In this document: piece after piece, positions 1 through 6,821 of the stretch | Position numbering within the stretch: the first letter of the stretch is position 1 | How the letters are laid out: each line of letters starts with the position of its first letter | Source: Mollicutes bacterium | GTDB taxonomy: Bacteria > Bacillota_I > Bacilli_A > Izemoplasmatales > Izemoplasmataceae | Length of the DNA stretch: 11,346 nucleotides | Direction: 5' to 3' | Assembly (NCBI GenBank): GCA_003555335.1 | Contig: PWHD01000011.1 | Span: forward strand, 1 to 11,346 | The notes under the pieces: model-generated | What the model saw: the letters and a program-made list of their open reading frames with translations, nothing else | What the model was told of the DNA's origin: nothing | Databases searched by the model: none | Made by a program: the position numbers and the translations under genes

Positions 1-267
1 CGACATTCGAGCAGCCTCGTCCCTCTCACCCCTGAATATTGGGCTTGATGGAACACTCGCCCTATCCACAACACCCGACTGGGTCACAACAAATATGCTT
101 GATCTCAGATTCCCAGAAACAAGCGGAGTCAATGGCGGCGTCAGATTCGCATCCCTCATGGGTATTACAGCTGCTCGTATCAAGCCTGCTTGGGCCCTGT
201 TGCGAACTCGCTGCACCGCCCTGTCCAGATTCCTCAGAACCTCTTCTATGCCGGTCACCCTACTCAC
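1..267 (-). CDS. HK97 gp10-like tail completion / head-tail joining protein (partial, C-terminus off window)
   Basis: The frame is open from a GTG at 267 to the window edge and gives 89 residues with no stop. The GTG overlaps the stop of the preceding gene in a GTGA junction, the same coupling seen elsewhere in this operon. The N-terminus reads MSRVTGIEEVLRNLDRAVQR, followed by an arginine- and alanine-rich helix and then a segment with LTPPLTPLVSGNLRSSI. That layout, a GxxE...L..L helix followed by a 'P..SGNLR.SI' stretch, is characteristic of HK97 gp10-like proteins, which sit at the head-tail interface or complete the tail end. Its place after the two connector genes fits. A second in-frame GTG at residue 4 is an alternative start. 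The family call is from pattern recognition. Confidence 0.8.
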   Translation of the reverse strand, partial: MSRVTGIEEVLRNLDRAVQRVRNRAQAGLIRAAVIPMRDANLTPPLTPLVSGNLRSSIFVVTQSGVVDRASVPSSPIFRGERDEAARMS

Positions 268-650
268 AGGTACACCTGCCTCACAAACTCGTCAGTACTT
301 CTGAATAATGGATTCTTGTCGGCCCTGATGATCCTATGGGCACCAACTACCTCTTGTGGCGACAAGTAGTCCTCACCACCACTTGAATCATCAATCTCAA
401 CGTCAGCAAGGCTCCCGAGCATCACAAAGCCATCAACATCAAGGTCTTGTGTCACCAGCAATGTAGCCGAACTGACCACCTCAGCTCCCTTAGAATCAGT
501 AACAACATTGGTCGTATCGTCCCATCGGCACTTGACTTCCACAGGAGCGTCGTACTCAGTGCCACCAAGGCCATCAGACCGAGGGTTGCCCCAGTAAACA
601 GCCGTCTGCACACAAACCGATTCCACAAATTGCAGTAATGGGTTAGCCAT
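264..650 (-). CDS. Probable head-closure / neck protein
   Basis: This is a 128-residue protein starting at ATG 650, which overlaps the preceding gene by 8 nt (ATGGCTAA). It contains QTAVYWG near residue 16, a VKCRWDD segment near residue 39, a beta-rich middle (EVVSSATLLVTQDLDVDGFV) and a C-terminal VRQVYL. The arrangement 'vyW...G..G...Y..p..v.crW' followed by beta strands resembles small phage neck or head-closure proteins encoded between the head-tail adaptor and the gp10-like gene. The protein is soluble, with no signal peptide or membrane segment. The function rests mainly on gene order and length. A tail-associated 'stopper' is the alternative within the same class. Confidence 0.65.
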   Translation of the reverse strand: MANPLLQFVESVCVQTAVYWGNPRSDGLGGTEYDAPVEVKCRWDDTTNVVTDSKGAEVVSSATLLVTQDLDVDGFVMLGSLADVEIDDSSGGEDYLSPQEVVGAHRIIRADKNPLFRSTDEFVRQVYL

Positions 651-1032
651 GAGTCGTACCTGCCGATTCTATCCTTGCTGTTTTAGTCTTTTGGCCATCA
701 GCCATATCCCGATATGCCCCAGTGTGGTCAAGGACCATAACCTGTTGGCCATAAAATGTGCTGTTCAGCCCCATAGCTGTCTTGCCCTGGAATGTCGCAG
801 AAGCTGGCCCCGCCGAGGCCTGCTGCAACTGCTGGTCACGTGTCGTTGCCATAAAGTGAGCGGCAAGCCACCTCTCAATCTCCTTCTTTAGAGCCTCCCC
901 GACATCCTCTTCTGCCAAGGTCGACTCGACAGATTGATGCGCAGCCAGGATATATGCATCTATCTCGTCATCAACCAATGCCGTGGCAATGATCTTCTTC
1001 ACATCCGCTGCACTCACCCTAATCTCCGCCAT
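643..1032 (-). CDS. Head-tail adaptor (gp6-like / DUF4054-like connector)
   Basis: This 129-residue protein starts at ATG 1030-1032 with an AGGAGG site 4 nt upstream. It overlaps the sulfotransferase end by 14 nt, so the ribosome-binding site lies inside that gene. The N-terminal half is helical (VSAADVKKIIATALVDDEID, then a helix ending in EIERWLAAHFMA). The C-terminal half has a Gly/Ala/Ser-rich loop (ASAGPASATFQGKTAMG) followed by YGQQVMVLDHTG. Helices ending in 'LAAHf' and then a 'G..S..y' loop and 'D.TG' are typical of adaptor proteins that dock under the portal ring. Its position before the closure and gp10-like genes agrees. The exact subfamily is uncertain. Confidence 0.72.
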   Translation of the reverse strand: MAEIRVSAADVKKIIATALVDDEIDAYILAAHQSVESTLAEEDVGEALKKEIERWLAAHFMATTRDQQLQQASAGPASATFQGKTAMGLNSTFYGQQVMVLDHTGAYRDMADGQKTKTARIESAGTTHG

Positions 1033-1726
1033 TATTCCTCCTTGCCTTCCAAAGCTTGGGATCTATGAAGTCCAGCACCTTGCTCGTCCAATGCAAACCA
1101 AGCCAGTCAATAGCCTCGTACAGTTGCTCGTAATCACCGGACACCATTCGCTCAGGCCAGATCACCTTCACATTCAGACCAGCCTCAATCATCTGCACGA
1201 ACCTTTTCTCGTGCTCTCGTACCCACCAGATCCACCCTTCCTCTTCTGTCTTTGCGCCAACTGCCGCCATTACACTCGGCCTGGCATAGGCATTCATAAA
1301 CCCAGTCTTCAGGCAAGACTGTACGATGTCTCCCGTCCTTCGCCTAACAATCAACCATTTCGCCTTGGGGAATGCATAATCCCAGACAGGCCAAATAAGA
1401 GAGAGCTTGGGGCATTTATAGAACCAAGGGCCACCAGCATAACCCTGGCTCTCGATCGCACTACGCACCCTGCTTGCTGTGTTGAGTGGAACATACATGT
1501 CTTCGGTGCTGGGCAAAGGATGCTGACATCTCGGATCGGCGCCGATTGACTTGATATATGGCTTGACAATCTCCTCCCTTATCGCCTTATTCTCATACAT
1601 CCCCTTTGGGTTGTTCTTGCTCGCACCAAACATCTCGCCACCAAATGCGCCACAAAGCTCTATGGCGCCAGCAACCATGCTCGTCCCTGATCTCGGCACT
1701 CCTGTTATGAGGATAGGTGCCTTCAT
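1019..1726 (-). CDS. PAPS-dependent sulfotransferase-like protein
   Basis: A 235-residue protein starting at ATG 1724-1726. AGGAGG sits 8 nt upstream and the ATG overlaps the previous stop (ATGA), so this start is preferred over an in-frame TTG 21 nt upstream. Residues 4-17 read PILITGVPRSGTSM, matching the 5'-phosphosulfate-binding loop (PxxGTS) of sulfotransferases. NNPKGMYENK follows at about 38-47. Near 124-143, WLIVRRRTGDIVQSCLKTGF matches the 3'-phosphate-binding strand and helix (R...D...S). The family moves sulfate from PAPS to a hydroxyl or amine, usually on a glycan. This is the last gene of the carbohydrate cassette and overlaps the head-tail adaptor gene by 14 nt, so it probably modifies a sugar added by its neighbours. 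The acceptor cannot be read from the sequence. Confidence 0.82.
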   Translation of the reverse strand: MKAPILITGVPRSGTSMVAGAIELCGAFGGEMFGASKNNPKGMYENKAIREEIVKPYIKSIGADPRCQHPLPSTEDMYVPLNTASRVRSAIESQGYAGGPWFYKCPKLSLIWPVWDYAFPKAKWLIVRRRTGDIVQSCLKTGFMNAYARPSVMAAVGAKTEEEGWIWWVREHEKRFVQMIEAGLNVKVIWPERMVSGDYEQLYEAIDWLGLHWTSKVLDFIDPKLWKARRNNGGD

Positions 1727-2445
1727 ACCCAATGCCTCCTGACCCAAGGTTCGCTACATTGGCCTGGCTTCGGCCTTCCGTGGAAGGTCACCATCCTGCA
1801 ATTTGCTGGCAGCTGCTTGCTCCCATGCAAATTGTTAGCTTTGTACGAATACATTTGATTTGGGTAGTGCTCCTGCAAGAAATCGAGCTGGCCCCCATCA
1901 TTGTCCAAGTATGATTGATAGACCCAGCGCTCTTTCCCTTGGGACCACCCCTCAACCACCCTTGGCTGCAGATTGAGCATCTCCCAGAAATGCCAATGCG
2001 TACTAGCCTCAAACAGAACAATATCCCCACCACTCATCCTGCGATGCTTTGGTGTATTCTTAAAAGCCGACCTCGTCATCAGGGGACCACTGTAACCAAA
2101 GATATCATCAACACTCCCAGTCACAACAATGTCTATATCAAGGATCACAACACGACCAGACAGACCAGCCTCAGGATCAAACGCTTTCAGCTTAGGGAGG
2201 CATCCCCTCCAAGATGGGCTATCAAAGCCAATCACCTCAATGCCTGGCGAGAATAGCCTCCTCAGTCCCTTGGGGAGATGGTTGCTCATAAAGCACACAT
2301 ACCTCACCCCCATAGTTGTGTTACGAGCAACACCACGACATAGCCTGTTGACGTACTCTATGTTTGTGCCGACATTCCCCCAACCCGGCCTGTCCTTCCC
2401 ATTCCAGAGGAAAGTGACCACAGTTATGCCGTTGCTATCAGCCAA
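1723..2445 (-). CDS. Glycosyltransferase with DxD motif (GT-A fold, GT8-like)
   Basis: This is a 240-residue protein starting at TTG 2443-2445. The TTG start is supported by GGGAGGAG 8 nt upstream and is followed by a credible N-terminal strand, GITVVTFLWNG. Residues 101-110 read ILDIDIVVTG, a metal-binding DxD motif of GT-A nucleotide-sugar transferases, followed by SVDDIF. Further on come MSGGDIVLF (137-145), DNDGGQLDFL (181-190) and a C-terminal VTFHGRPKP. This layout (DID, a 'GG.i.f' strand, a late 'FHG..KP' histidine) resembles GT8-type and related retaining transferases. It overlaps the GT2-like gene by 22 nt and the sulfotransferase by 4 nt, so the three are coupled. Donor and acceptor are unknown. 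Confidence 0.75.
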   Translation of the reverse strand: MADSNGITVVTFLWNGKDRPGWGNVGTNIEYVNRLCRGVARNTTMGVRYVCFMSNHLPKGLRRLFSPGIEVIGFDSPSWRGCLPKLKAFDPEAGLSGRVVILDIDIVVTGSVDDIFGYSGPLMTRSAFKNTPKHRRMSGGDIVLFEASTHWHFWEMLNLQPRVVEGWSQGKERWVYQSYLDNDGGQLDFLQEHYPNQMYSYKANNLHGSKQLPANCRMVTFHGRPKPGQCSEPWVRRHWV

Positions 2446-3137
2446 TTCCTGTACTCCTCCCTGTCACGCCTGATGTCGTGCCCAGTGTTATAGCCATTTC
2501 GGAGACCAATGCCAATGGCATCAAGAGCTATCTGGTATTGCTTATCCCCGGTCTCCTTGTATCTGCTGAGCAACAGTTGCTTCATCTTCCGCTCAACACG
2601 AGGCTTGCCTGATGCCTTTGCGCCCCGTACCATAAATCTCCGGAAAACCTGGAAATCATCCGGCTTGTCGAAGTGTGTTCCCACATCAATCCCTTCCCTC
2701 GAAGGTTTGTGGCGAGACCACCCCATACCCTCAAGCTTGGCGGCAAGTTTCACGTCGTTGCCAATGCAATCTTCAATATCAGCCTGCTTGAAAGCCCTCG
2801 TTCTCCTCAAAGCGCAGCAACACACTTGCTTCCCCAGAAAGGTATCCATCAACCCAAATTGATACTGGTAAACATGGGGATCTGGTGGCTTGAATCCGAC
2901 GTATTCGCCGATTGTCCTCAAGGCATCAGGATAAAGAATCATATCCCCTCCCAGCCACAAAGCCCAATCAGATTCTACCCGGGATAGAGCTTTGTTGTAT
3001 GCTGCCGCCTGCGGAGATACGCCATCAACATGGATGATTTGGCTGAACCCAGAAGTATCCTGGCAAGCAACAGACGCCAAGCATCTATCAAGCTGAGGCT
3101 CCCCCACACTCATAACAACAGCACCAATATCAATCAC
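2424..3137 (-). CDS. GT2-like glycosyltransferase
   Basis: I chose the GTG at 3135-3137. It overlaps the acyltransferase stop as GTGA and has GGAGGAG just upstream; the open frame extends to 3194 but that part lies inside the upstream gene. The protein has 237 residues. Its N-terminal strand IDIGAVVMSVGEPQLDRCL and the 'L.SV..Q' pattern match GT2 family N-termini. IIHVDGVS (about 34-41) and AAYNKALSRVESDWALWLGG with DMILYPDAL (about 45-72) match the GT2 'N.Al..a...~~~lD.D' region, with GGDM in the usual DxD place. The C-terminal third is basic. It probably adds a sugar within the cassette's pathway. Substrates are unknown and the non-canonical DxD lowers certainty about activity. Confidence 0.78.
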   Translation of the reverse strand: MIDIGAVVMSVGEPQLDRCLASVACQDTSGFSQIIHVDGVSPQAAAYNKALSRVESDWALWLGGDMILYPDALRTIGEYVGFKPPDPHVYQYQFGLMDTFLGKQVCCCALRRTRAFKQADIEDCIGNDVKLAAKLEGMGWSRHKPSREGIDVGTHFDKPDDFQVFRRFMVRGAKASGKPRVERKMKQLLLSRYKETGDKQYQIALDAIGIGLRNGYNTGHDIRRDREEYRNWLIATA

Positions 3138-3652
3138 CAAAGCCTCTCCTCCTCCGGGACCTCTCCGATCTTGATAGCAGGCCAGCCACGCCAATGCTCA
3201 TATGGTGGTATATCCTTGGTGACCAAGCTCCCCATGTCAACTGTTGCCTGCTCCCCTATTGTAACTCCGGGAGTGATGAGGCAAGACATCCCGATACGAG
3301 CACCATGGCAAATTATCGGACCCTCAAGTTTTTGCCCAACAGGCCTCCCGTGGGAAGCGATTCGCTTCTCATTGGCCATCTTGGTTCCGCCTGCAATAAA
3401 CACATAGTCCCCAACCCAAGCTCCCTTCGTTATGATGCATAAAGGACCGATCCTCGAGTTGTGTCCTATAACAGCATCAGCCTCAACGAGGGTCAAATGG
3501 CAAATCGTTGTAGAATAGCCAATAGCGACATTGCTCCGGATCACACAGTTATGCAAGATGCTAACTTTATCCCCGATGATGCATCCCTCATCAATAACAA
3601 CTCCTTGGCCAACGAACACATGATCGCCAAAATTATTAAGTGGTTTTATCAC
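3134..3652 (-). CDS. Left-handed beta-helix acyltransferase (hexapeptide repeat)
   Basis: A 172-residue protein starting at GTG 3650-3652, overlapping the previous stop as GTGA, with GGAGG 4 nt upstream. It is built almost entirely from hexapeptide repeats with I/V/L-G-x steps, such as VFVGQGVVIDEGCIIGDKV, NVAIGYS, AVIGHNSRIGPLC, WVGDYVFIAGG and ARIGMSCLITPGVTIGEQA. It ends in SLVTKDIPPYEHWRGWPA, a cap typical of sugar O- or N-acetyltransferases ('vtkdvpp...v.G.Pak'). The HGRPVGQ segment near residue 100 resembles the loop of WbpD-like UDP-amino-sugar N-acetyltransferases. Such enzymes are trimeric and use acetyl-CoA. It probably acylates a sugar intermediate used by the neighbouring transferases. 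The fold is clear; the substrate is inferred. Confidence 0.88.
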   Translation of the reverse strand: MIKPLNNFGDHVFVGQGVVIDEGCIIGDKVSILHNCVIRSNVAIGYSTTICHLTLVEADAVIGHNSRIGPLCIITKGAWVGDYVFIAGGTKMANEKRIASHGRPVGQKLEGPIICHGARIGMSCLITPGVTIGEQATVDMGSLVTKDIPPYEHWRGWPAIKIGEVPEEERLW

Positions 3653-4386
3653 AACACCTCCCAGACATCCGCTTTCCTGAAAGCCTCGATCGTGCTGCTC
3701 GGGTTGGCATTGACTATCTCTATGCCAAGCCTATCAGCATCCTCTGCGATCTTTGGGAAGCCGACCTGGTGCCTGTTGAATGTTTTCTGGACTGCCTTCG
3801 CCCTTGCTCGCTCCCCTCCCGATATCTTGTTCGGCATTTCAATGTGGCCCTGATGGAAGTGCATCCTCCCATCCTCGTCAAGGGACATATCGAATCCGAG
3901 CAGGACAATCTGGCTCACACCAAAATGGGCGGCCAAGTTGATAGCAGCCGCACCGCTGTTCTTGTTCCACGAAACCTTGCCAACCGCAGTCGATATCCCA
4001 TGCACCTTCTCATGGTCCCTCTCAAGATATTGTATCTTCTCAGGGTTATCCTTCCCAATGTTGGCAAACCTGTCGTTACAAGACACCTTTATTCCTGGCC
4101 ATTGAGCAAGCTTGTGACGATGATGGATAAACCAATTGCTGTCCCCAAAGAACAAAGAATCAATCCAATCGCCGATCAGGTAGGCATTGTTGACAGCGAT
4201 GCAATGTTCGCCATGGATCGGCGACATAAGCTCCGATAAACTCCATGGGCCATAGTCACGCTCAGCAGGGTTCCGGATGAGGTCGGCAAGATCAGCAGGG
4301 ACACGGAACTGCTCAAGTATTGATGGCCCACCACCAATCACAAAGCACCTCCCGCCCTGCCATATCTTAGGGACACGCCAACCCAT
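3649..4386 (-). CDS. Maf/DUF115-like putative glycosyltransferase
   Basis: This is a 245-residue protein. Start ATG 4384-4386 shares its A with the preceding TGA (TGATG) and has GAGGGAG upstream; a GTG one codon earlier is an alternative. It has a Rossmann-like pattern: FVIGGGPSI (about 15-23), CIAVNNAYLIGDWIDSLFFGD (about 62-82) and WNKNSGAAAINLAAHFG followed by VSQIVLLGFDM (about 140-167), then a histidine cluster HFHQGH and a C-terminal GIEIVNANPSSTIEAF. These features match DUF115/Maf-type proteins, some of which transfer nonulosonic acids to flagellin Ser/Thr residues; related phage proteins exist without assigned roles. Its place just after the capsid block opens the carbohydrate cassette. 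Activity and acceptor are inferred. Confidence 0.75.
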   Translation of the reverse strand: MGWRVPKIWQGGRCFVIGGGPSILEQFRVPADLADLIRNPAERDYGPWSLSELMSPIHGEHCIAVNNAYLIGDWIDSLFFGDSNWFIHHRHKLAQWPGIKVSCNDRFANIGKDNPEKIQYLERDHEKVHGISTAVGKVSWNKNSGAAAINLAAHFGVSQIVLLGFDMSLDEDGRMHFHQGHIEMPNKISGGERARAKAVQKTFNRHQVGFPKIAEDADRLGIEIVNANPSSTIEAFRKADVWEVL

Positions 4387-4715
4387 CACTCTCCCTCGCC
4401 CATTAGGTCTGCAACCATCGCCTCCGCATCTTCCTTCCGCAATGCCTGCTCACTGATCACCTTATCAGTGGCCTTATCCACAACATCATACCAGCCACCA
4501 CTCCTGTGCACAGCCTCAAAGATAGTCACGGTATCGACTGGCTCAGGCTCAAAAAGAGCAATCTTGCCGCCCACAGGCACGACCACATCACGAAAAGCCT
4601 CTGGCACCTGGGAGGGTGTTGCCATAAACTCATCACCCCTCTTGTATGATGGCTGATGCCTCCCTAAGCTGAATGCTCCCCGTGTTACCCGCCATTTGAT
4701 CTCCTTCTCTTCCAT
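4386..4715 (-). CDS. Small conserved phage head protein of unknown function
   Basis: I place the start at ATG 4713-4715 (109 residues) because GGAGGG ends 4 nt upstream, whereas the ATG four codons earlier (4727) has no SD site. The sequence contains QPSYKRGDEFMATPSQVPEA followed by FRDVV (about 22-45), a pattern I recognise from small phage proteins near capsid genes, though no function is established to my knowledge. The C-terminal part has FEAVHRSGGWYDVVDKATDK and an acidic tail GEGE. The 54-nt gap separating it from the capsid gene holds no hairpin. It may be a head or neck accessory protein, or the first gene of the downstream cassette, with whose first member it shares one base. Confidence 0.6.
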   Translation of the reverse strand: MEEKEIKWRVTRGAFSLGRHQPSYKRGDEFMATPSQVPEAFRDVVVPVGGKIALFEPEPVDTVTIFEAVHRSGGWYDVVDKATDKVISEQALRKEDAEAMVADLMGEGE

Positions 4716-4769
4716 CTTGCCCTCCATTAAGATTTTGGGATGATTACCAAAACAAAGAGATTAAACACA
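4716..4769. other. Intergenic gap after the capsid gene
   Basis: This is the largest well-defined gap in the lower half of the operon. It is AT-richer than its surroundings and carries the GGAGGG ribosome-binding site of the next gene. I see no inverted repeat with a T-run on the minus strand, so it does not look like a terminator, and capsid transcripts probably read through into the carbohydrate cassette. Confidence 0.5.
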
Positions 4770-5858
4770 TTAGTGGGAAGCAGCCATATGGATGAGACCA
4801 GAATTCCCTTCCTGATCCGAACGGATCTGCGGGACCTGGATTGTCATCACTTTAAACTTATGGATCATCCCGCCTTCCTGGCTCCACTGGACATTCTGGA
4901 CGTCCATCCCATTGATCCACCGAACAACTTCGCTCGTCATCTCAACGAGCAGGATGTTGTTAGCCGGCAGCTTGTCGATCGTCTTGATGGCTGCAATACC
5001 TTCGATCGCCATCAGGCGTTGCCGAATGGTGTTGCCACGAGTGTCGTCATAATCCTCATCAAGCACAGTTTCGTACGCAGTGGGGATATAGAGCACCCAC
5101 GGACCATAGTGCTTGTTATCGAGAGCTTTCTGCTTCATCTCGAGCACATCATCCCGAATACCTTCGGCAGTTTTGGCCGATGCAGTCCATGCCGTCAGAC
5201 CAGACACCATATTCCGATCAGGATGGTTCACATAGCTGTAAATAGTGCCACCGCCATAGGCGTAGGTCTTGTCAGTGAACAGGAAATCCTCAAGCGTCTC
5301 GGCAATTCGCCGTGATGCCTGCTCCGCAAGGGTCGTATCCAAAGGCTGGCCGAGGGTACGACTCACATTGAGCACCCTGTCATTCAGCTCATAGTCAACG
5401 TGGACAATGGGGAGCGGCAGGTAGTTGGGACTAAACACGACCCCATCATTCTGACCCCGAGTCACACCATCCATGGAGATCGTTGTCTTCAGAGCCTCGG
5501 ACACATCGTGGTACTCGAGAACAGTGCTGCCCATGCCATTCAGATTATAGGTCAAGCCACGGCTCTTGAGGTCCTCGACACCCTTCAGCCTTTCCCGTGC
5601 AACCCTGATAACAGCCTCATCAAGGTGCTTCCATTCGTCACGACGCAGAGTTGCGTTATTATTGATCGGGATGTTCTTCCAGTTAGCTTTAACCCTCAAA
5701 TCCCCGCCAGTGTGCACGGAGATGTAGGAGCGACCAGTCTTAGGATCAAACCAAGGTCGCATACGTCCGACGTCAACCCTCCCGCCAGAAATAAGCTGCT
5801 GAGCAACATCGCCAGTCCCCTGCCCATTCGCACTTATCAGATCAATCTGAGCTATCAT
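4770..5858 (-). CDS. Major capsid protein, encapsulin-like HK97 fold
   Basis: The product has 362 residues and starts at ATG 5856-5858, behind the best ribosome-binding site in the window. The N-terminal arm (about 1-75) includes RPWFDPKTGRSYISVHTGGD. The middle holds PLPIVHVDYELNDRVLNVSR followed by a long helix through EQASRRIAETLEDFLFTD (about 150-200). The C-terminal part has HYGPWVLYIPTAYETVLDED, IRQRLMAIEGIAAIKTIDKL, ILLVEMTSEVVRWI and QVPQIRSDQEGNSGLIH. This 'GPw.Lyvp.ay...Ld.dY...R..R...I.gI..ik..d.L' pattern is shared by encapsulin-type capsid proteins. It forms the icosahedral shell. No N-terminal scaffolding domain is visible; that role falls to the upstream protease/scaffold gene. 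It could be the acceptor of the downstream glycan cassette (inference). Confidence 0.92.
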   Translation of the reverse strand: MIAQIDLISANGQGTGDVAQQLISGGRVDVGRMRPWFDPKTGRSYISVHTGGDLRVKANWKNIPINNNATLRRDEWKHLDEAVIRVARERLKGVEDLKSRGLTYNLNGMGSTVLEYHDVSEALKTTISMDGVTRGQNDGVVFSPNYLPLPIVHVDYELNDRVLNVSRTLGQPLDTTLAEQASRRIAETLEDFLFTDKTYAYGGGTIYSYVNHPDRNMVSGLTAWTASAKTAEGIRDDVLEMKQKALDNKHYGPWVLYIPTAYETVLDEDYDDTRGNTIRQRLMAIEGIAAIKTIDKLPANNILLVEMTSEVVRWINGMDVQNVQWSQEGGMIHKFKVMTIQVPQIRSDQEGNSGLIHMAASH

Positions 5859-5863
5859 TTGTT

Positions 5864-5873
5864 ATCACCTCCC
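5864..5873 (-). promoter_or_regulatory. Strong ribosome-binding site of the capsid gene
   Basis: On the minus strand the bases read GGGAGGTGAT, complementary to most of the 16S rRNA 3' tail, 5 nt before the ATG at 5858. It begins immediately after the TAA of the decoration gene. It is the longest SD match here, as expected for the most abundant virion protein. Confidence 0.85.
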
Positions 5874-6347
5874 TTATGCAGACCTTTGGGTCCCAGTAAT
5901 GCGGACCTTGATTCGCGAATTGTAGCCAAGGTCGCTGTCCTCATCAAGCTCACCGCTTGAGCCGGACAGATCAACCGCTTCCAGTGCCTGGCAGAAGGCC
6001 ACACCGCCAGATGTGACGGCTTTCAATGTGCCGTCCCCATTGGACTGCAGGTATGCACCAACGGAGATATCCTGGCCATCAGCCAGAATCATGTATGCCT
6101 GGTCGCCAGGCTGCGGGATCCAGCACTGGACAGGACTCCCATTGGCATAGGCCTCGTTGATGCCCTTCCCCTGCAGGCGATCGGTCAAAGCGAGCATGGG
6201 GATCACATCATTGTTGGCAGTCCCATGCTTCTTTACCTCGCCATCGTCAGAGTACTCCAGAAGCATGCCGGGCCTGATCCCCGCCTCGTCAGCCTCATAC
6301 CACTCTTCGATGTTCAGGTAGTTCTTCAGTCGAATTGCGTTCGCCAT
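5874..6347 (-). CDS. Probable capsid decoration / cement protein
   Basis: The 157-residue product starts at ATG 6345-6347, directly after the TAA of the protease gene, with AAGGAGGTGA 5 nt upstream. The N-terminus, MANAIRLKNYLNIEEWYEAD, is followed by a beta-rich Gly/Asp-rich body: GIRPGMLLEYSDDGEVKKHG, MLALTDRLQGKGI, PQPGDQAYMILADGQDISVG and GTLKAVTSG. Near the end comes GVAFCQALEAVDLSGSSGEL and a terminal IKVRITGTQ. This beta-barrel pattern ('G..v.....g...h......ALt.r...G..i...y..G..v........' ending in 'i.vri') and the place just before the capsid gene are typical of small head-decoration proteins that stabilise the shell from outside. There is no signal peptide. A head-fibre base is a less likely alternative. 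Confidence 0.75.
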   Translation of the reverse strand: MANAIRLKNYLNIEEWYEADEAGIRPGMLLEYSDDGEVKKHGTANNDVIPMLALTDRLQGKGINEAYANGSPVQCWIPQPGDQAYMILADGQDISVGAYLQSNGDGTLKAVTSGGVAFCQALEAVDLSGSSGELDEDSDLGYNSRIKVRITGTQRSA

Positions 6348-6821
6348 TTAGTTCACCTCCTTCACGTCGAACTCGATGCCAGCTGGAGGGAGGACATCAG
6401 CCTCCTCGCCAGCATTTGTGTTAAACCCATCGCCCATCCCGACGTAGCTCACCTTGGGCTTCACGATCGCCTTGTGGAGGATATTGAGCTCCCCCATCCC
6501 CTTCGGAGCCAGCTGCTCCTCGGTGAACTCGGAATTTGCCATGATGCCATCGACAAGGTCCTTCCGCTGCTTCCGATGAAGGGCGAGACCACTCTCAAAC
6601 TGGTCCCGGTATTCATCAGGAAGGACAGAAAGGAACTCCTCAGGCTTCTTCATCTGCTCACGAAGAATAGCGACAGCCTGCTCAGTGTTCCCTGTCGGTT
6701 GTGCCTGCTCCACAGGCGCCAACTTCTTCAGCTGGCATTCGGAGAGGGTATCCAGCCATTCCCGGTCACCCTCCTCAAACTGCGTAGCATTGCTGCTAAT
6801 AAGCTCATCAACCAGTTTCAT
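6348..6821 (-). CDS. Nested in-frame scaffolding protein (internal start of the protease gene)
   Basis: An in-frame ATG at 6819-6821 (Met323 of the protease ORF, MKLVDELISS) is preceded by AAGGAG at 6830-6835 with an 8-nt spacer, a strong internal ribosome-binding site. Initiation here gives 157 residues: helical, Glu/Lys/Gln-rich, with no catalytic motif, ending in an acidic tail (AGEEADVLPPAGIEFDVKEV). A separately translated scaffold nested in the 3' part of a protease gene is known from lambda C/Nu3. The start is seen in the sequence; expression is inferred. The purine-rich codons of the Gly-Asp-Asp-Gly stretch may create the SD match by chance. Confidence 0.55.
   Translation of the reverse strand: MKLVDELISSNATQFEEGDREWLDTLSECQLKKLAPVEQAQPTGNTEQAVAILREQMKKPEEFLSVLPDEYRDQFESGLALHRKQRKDLVDGIMANSEFTEEQLAPKGMGELNILHKAIVKPKVSYVGMGDGFNTNAGEEADVLPPAGIEFDVKEVN

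Noticed and set aside
3640..4239. 199-codon plus-strand open frame
   Set aside because: It is antisense to the Maf-like gene, has no SD or recognisable motif, and every supported gene is on the other strand.
4716..4769. Possible terminator after the capsid gene
   Set aside because: No stem-loop followed by a T-run on the minus strand.
4740..5315. 191-codon plus-strand open frame
   Set aside because: It is a shadow of the capsid gene; the capsid reading has family-level motifs throughout.
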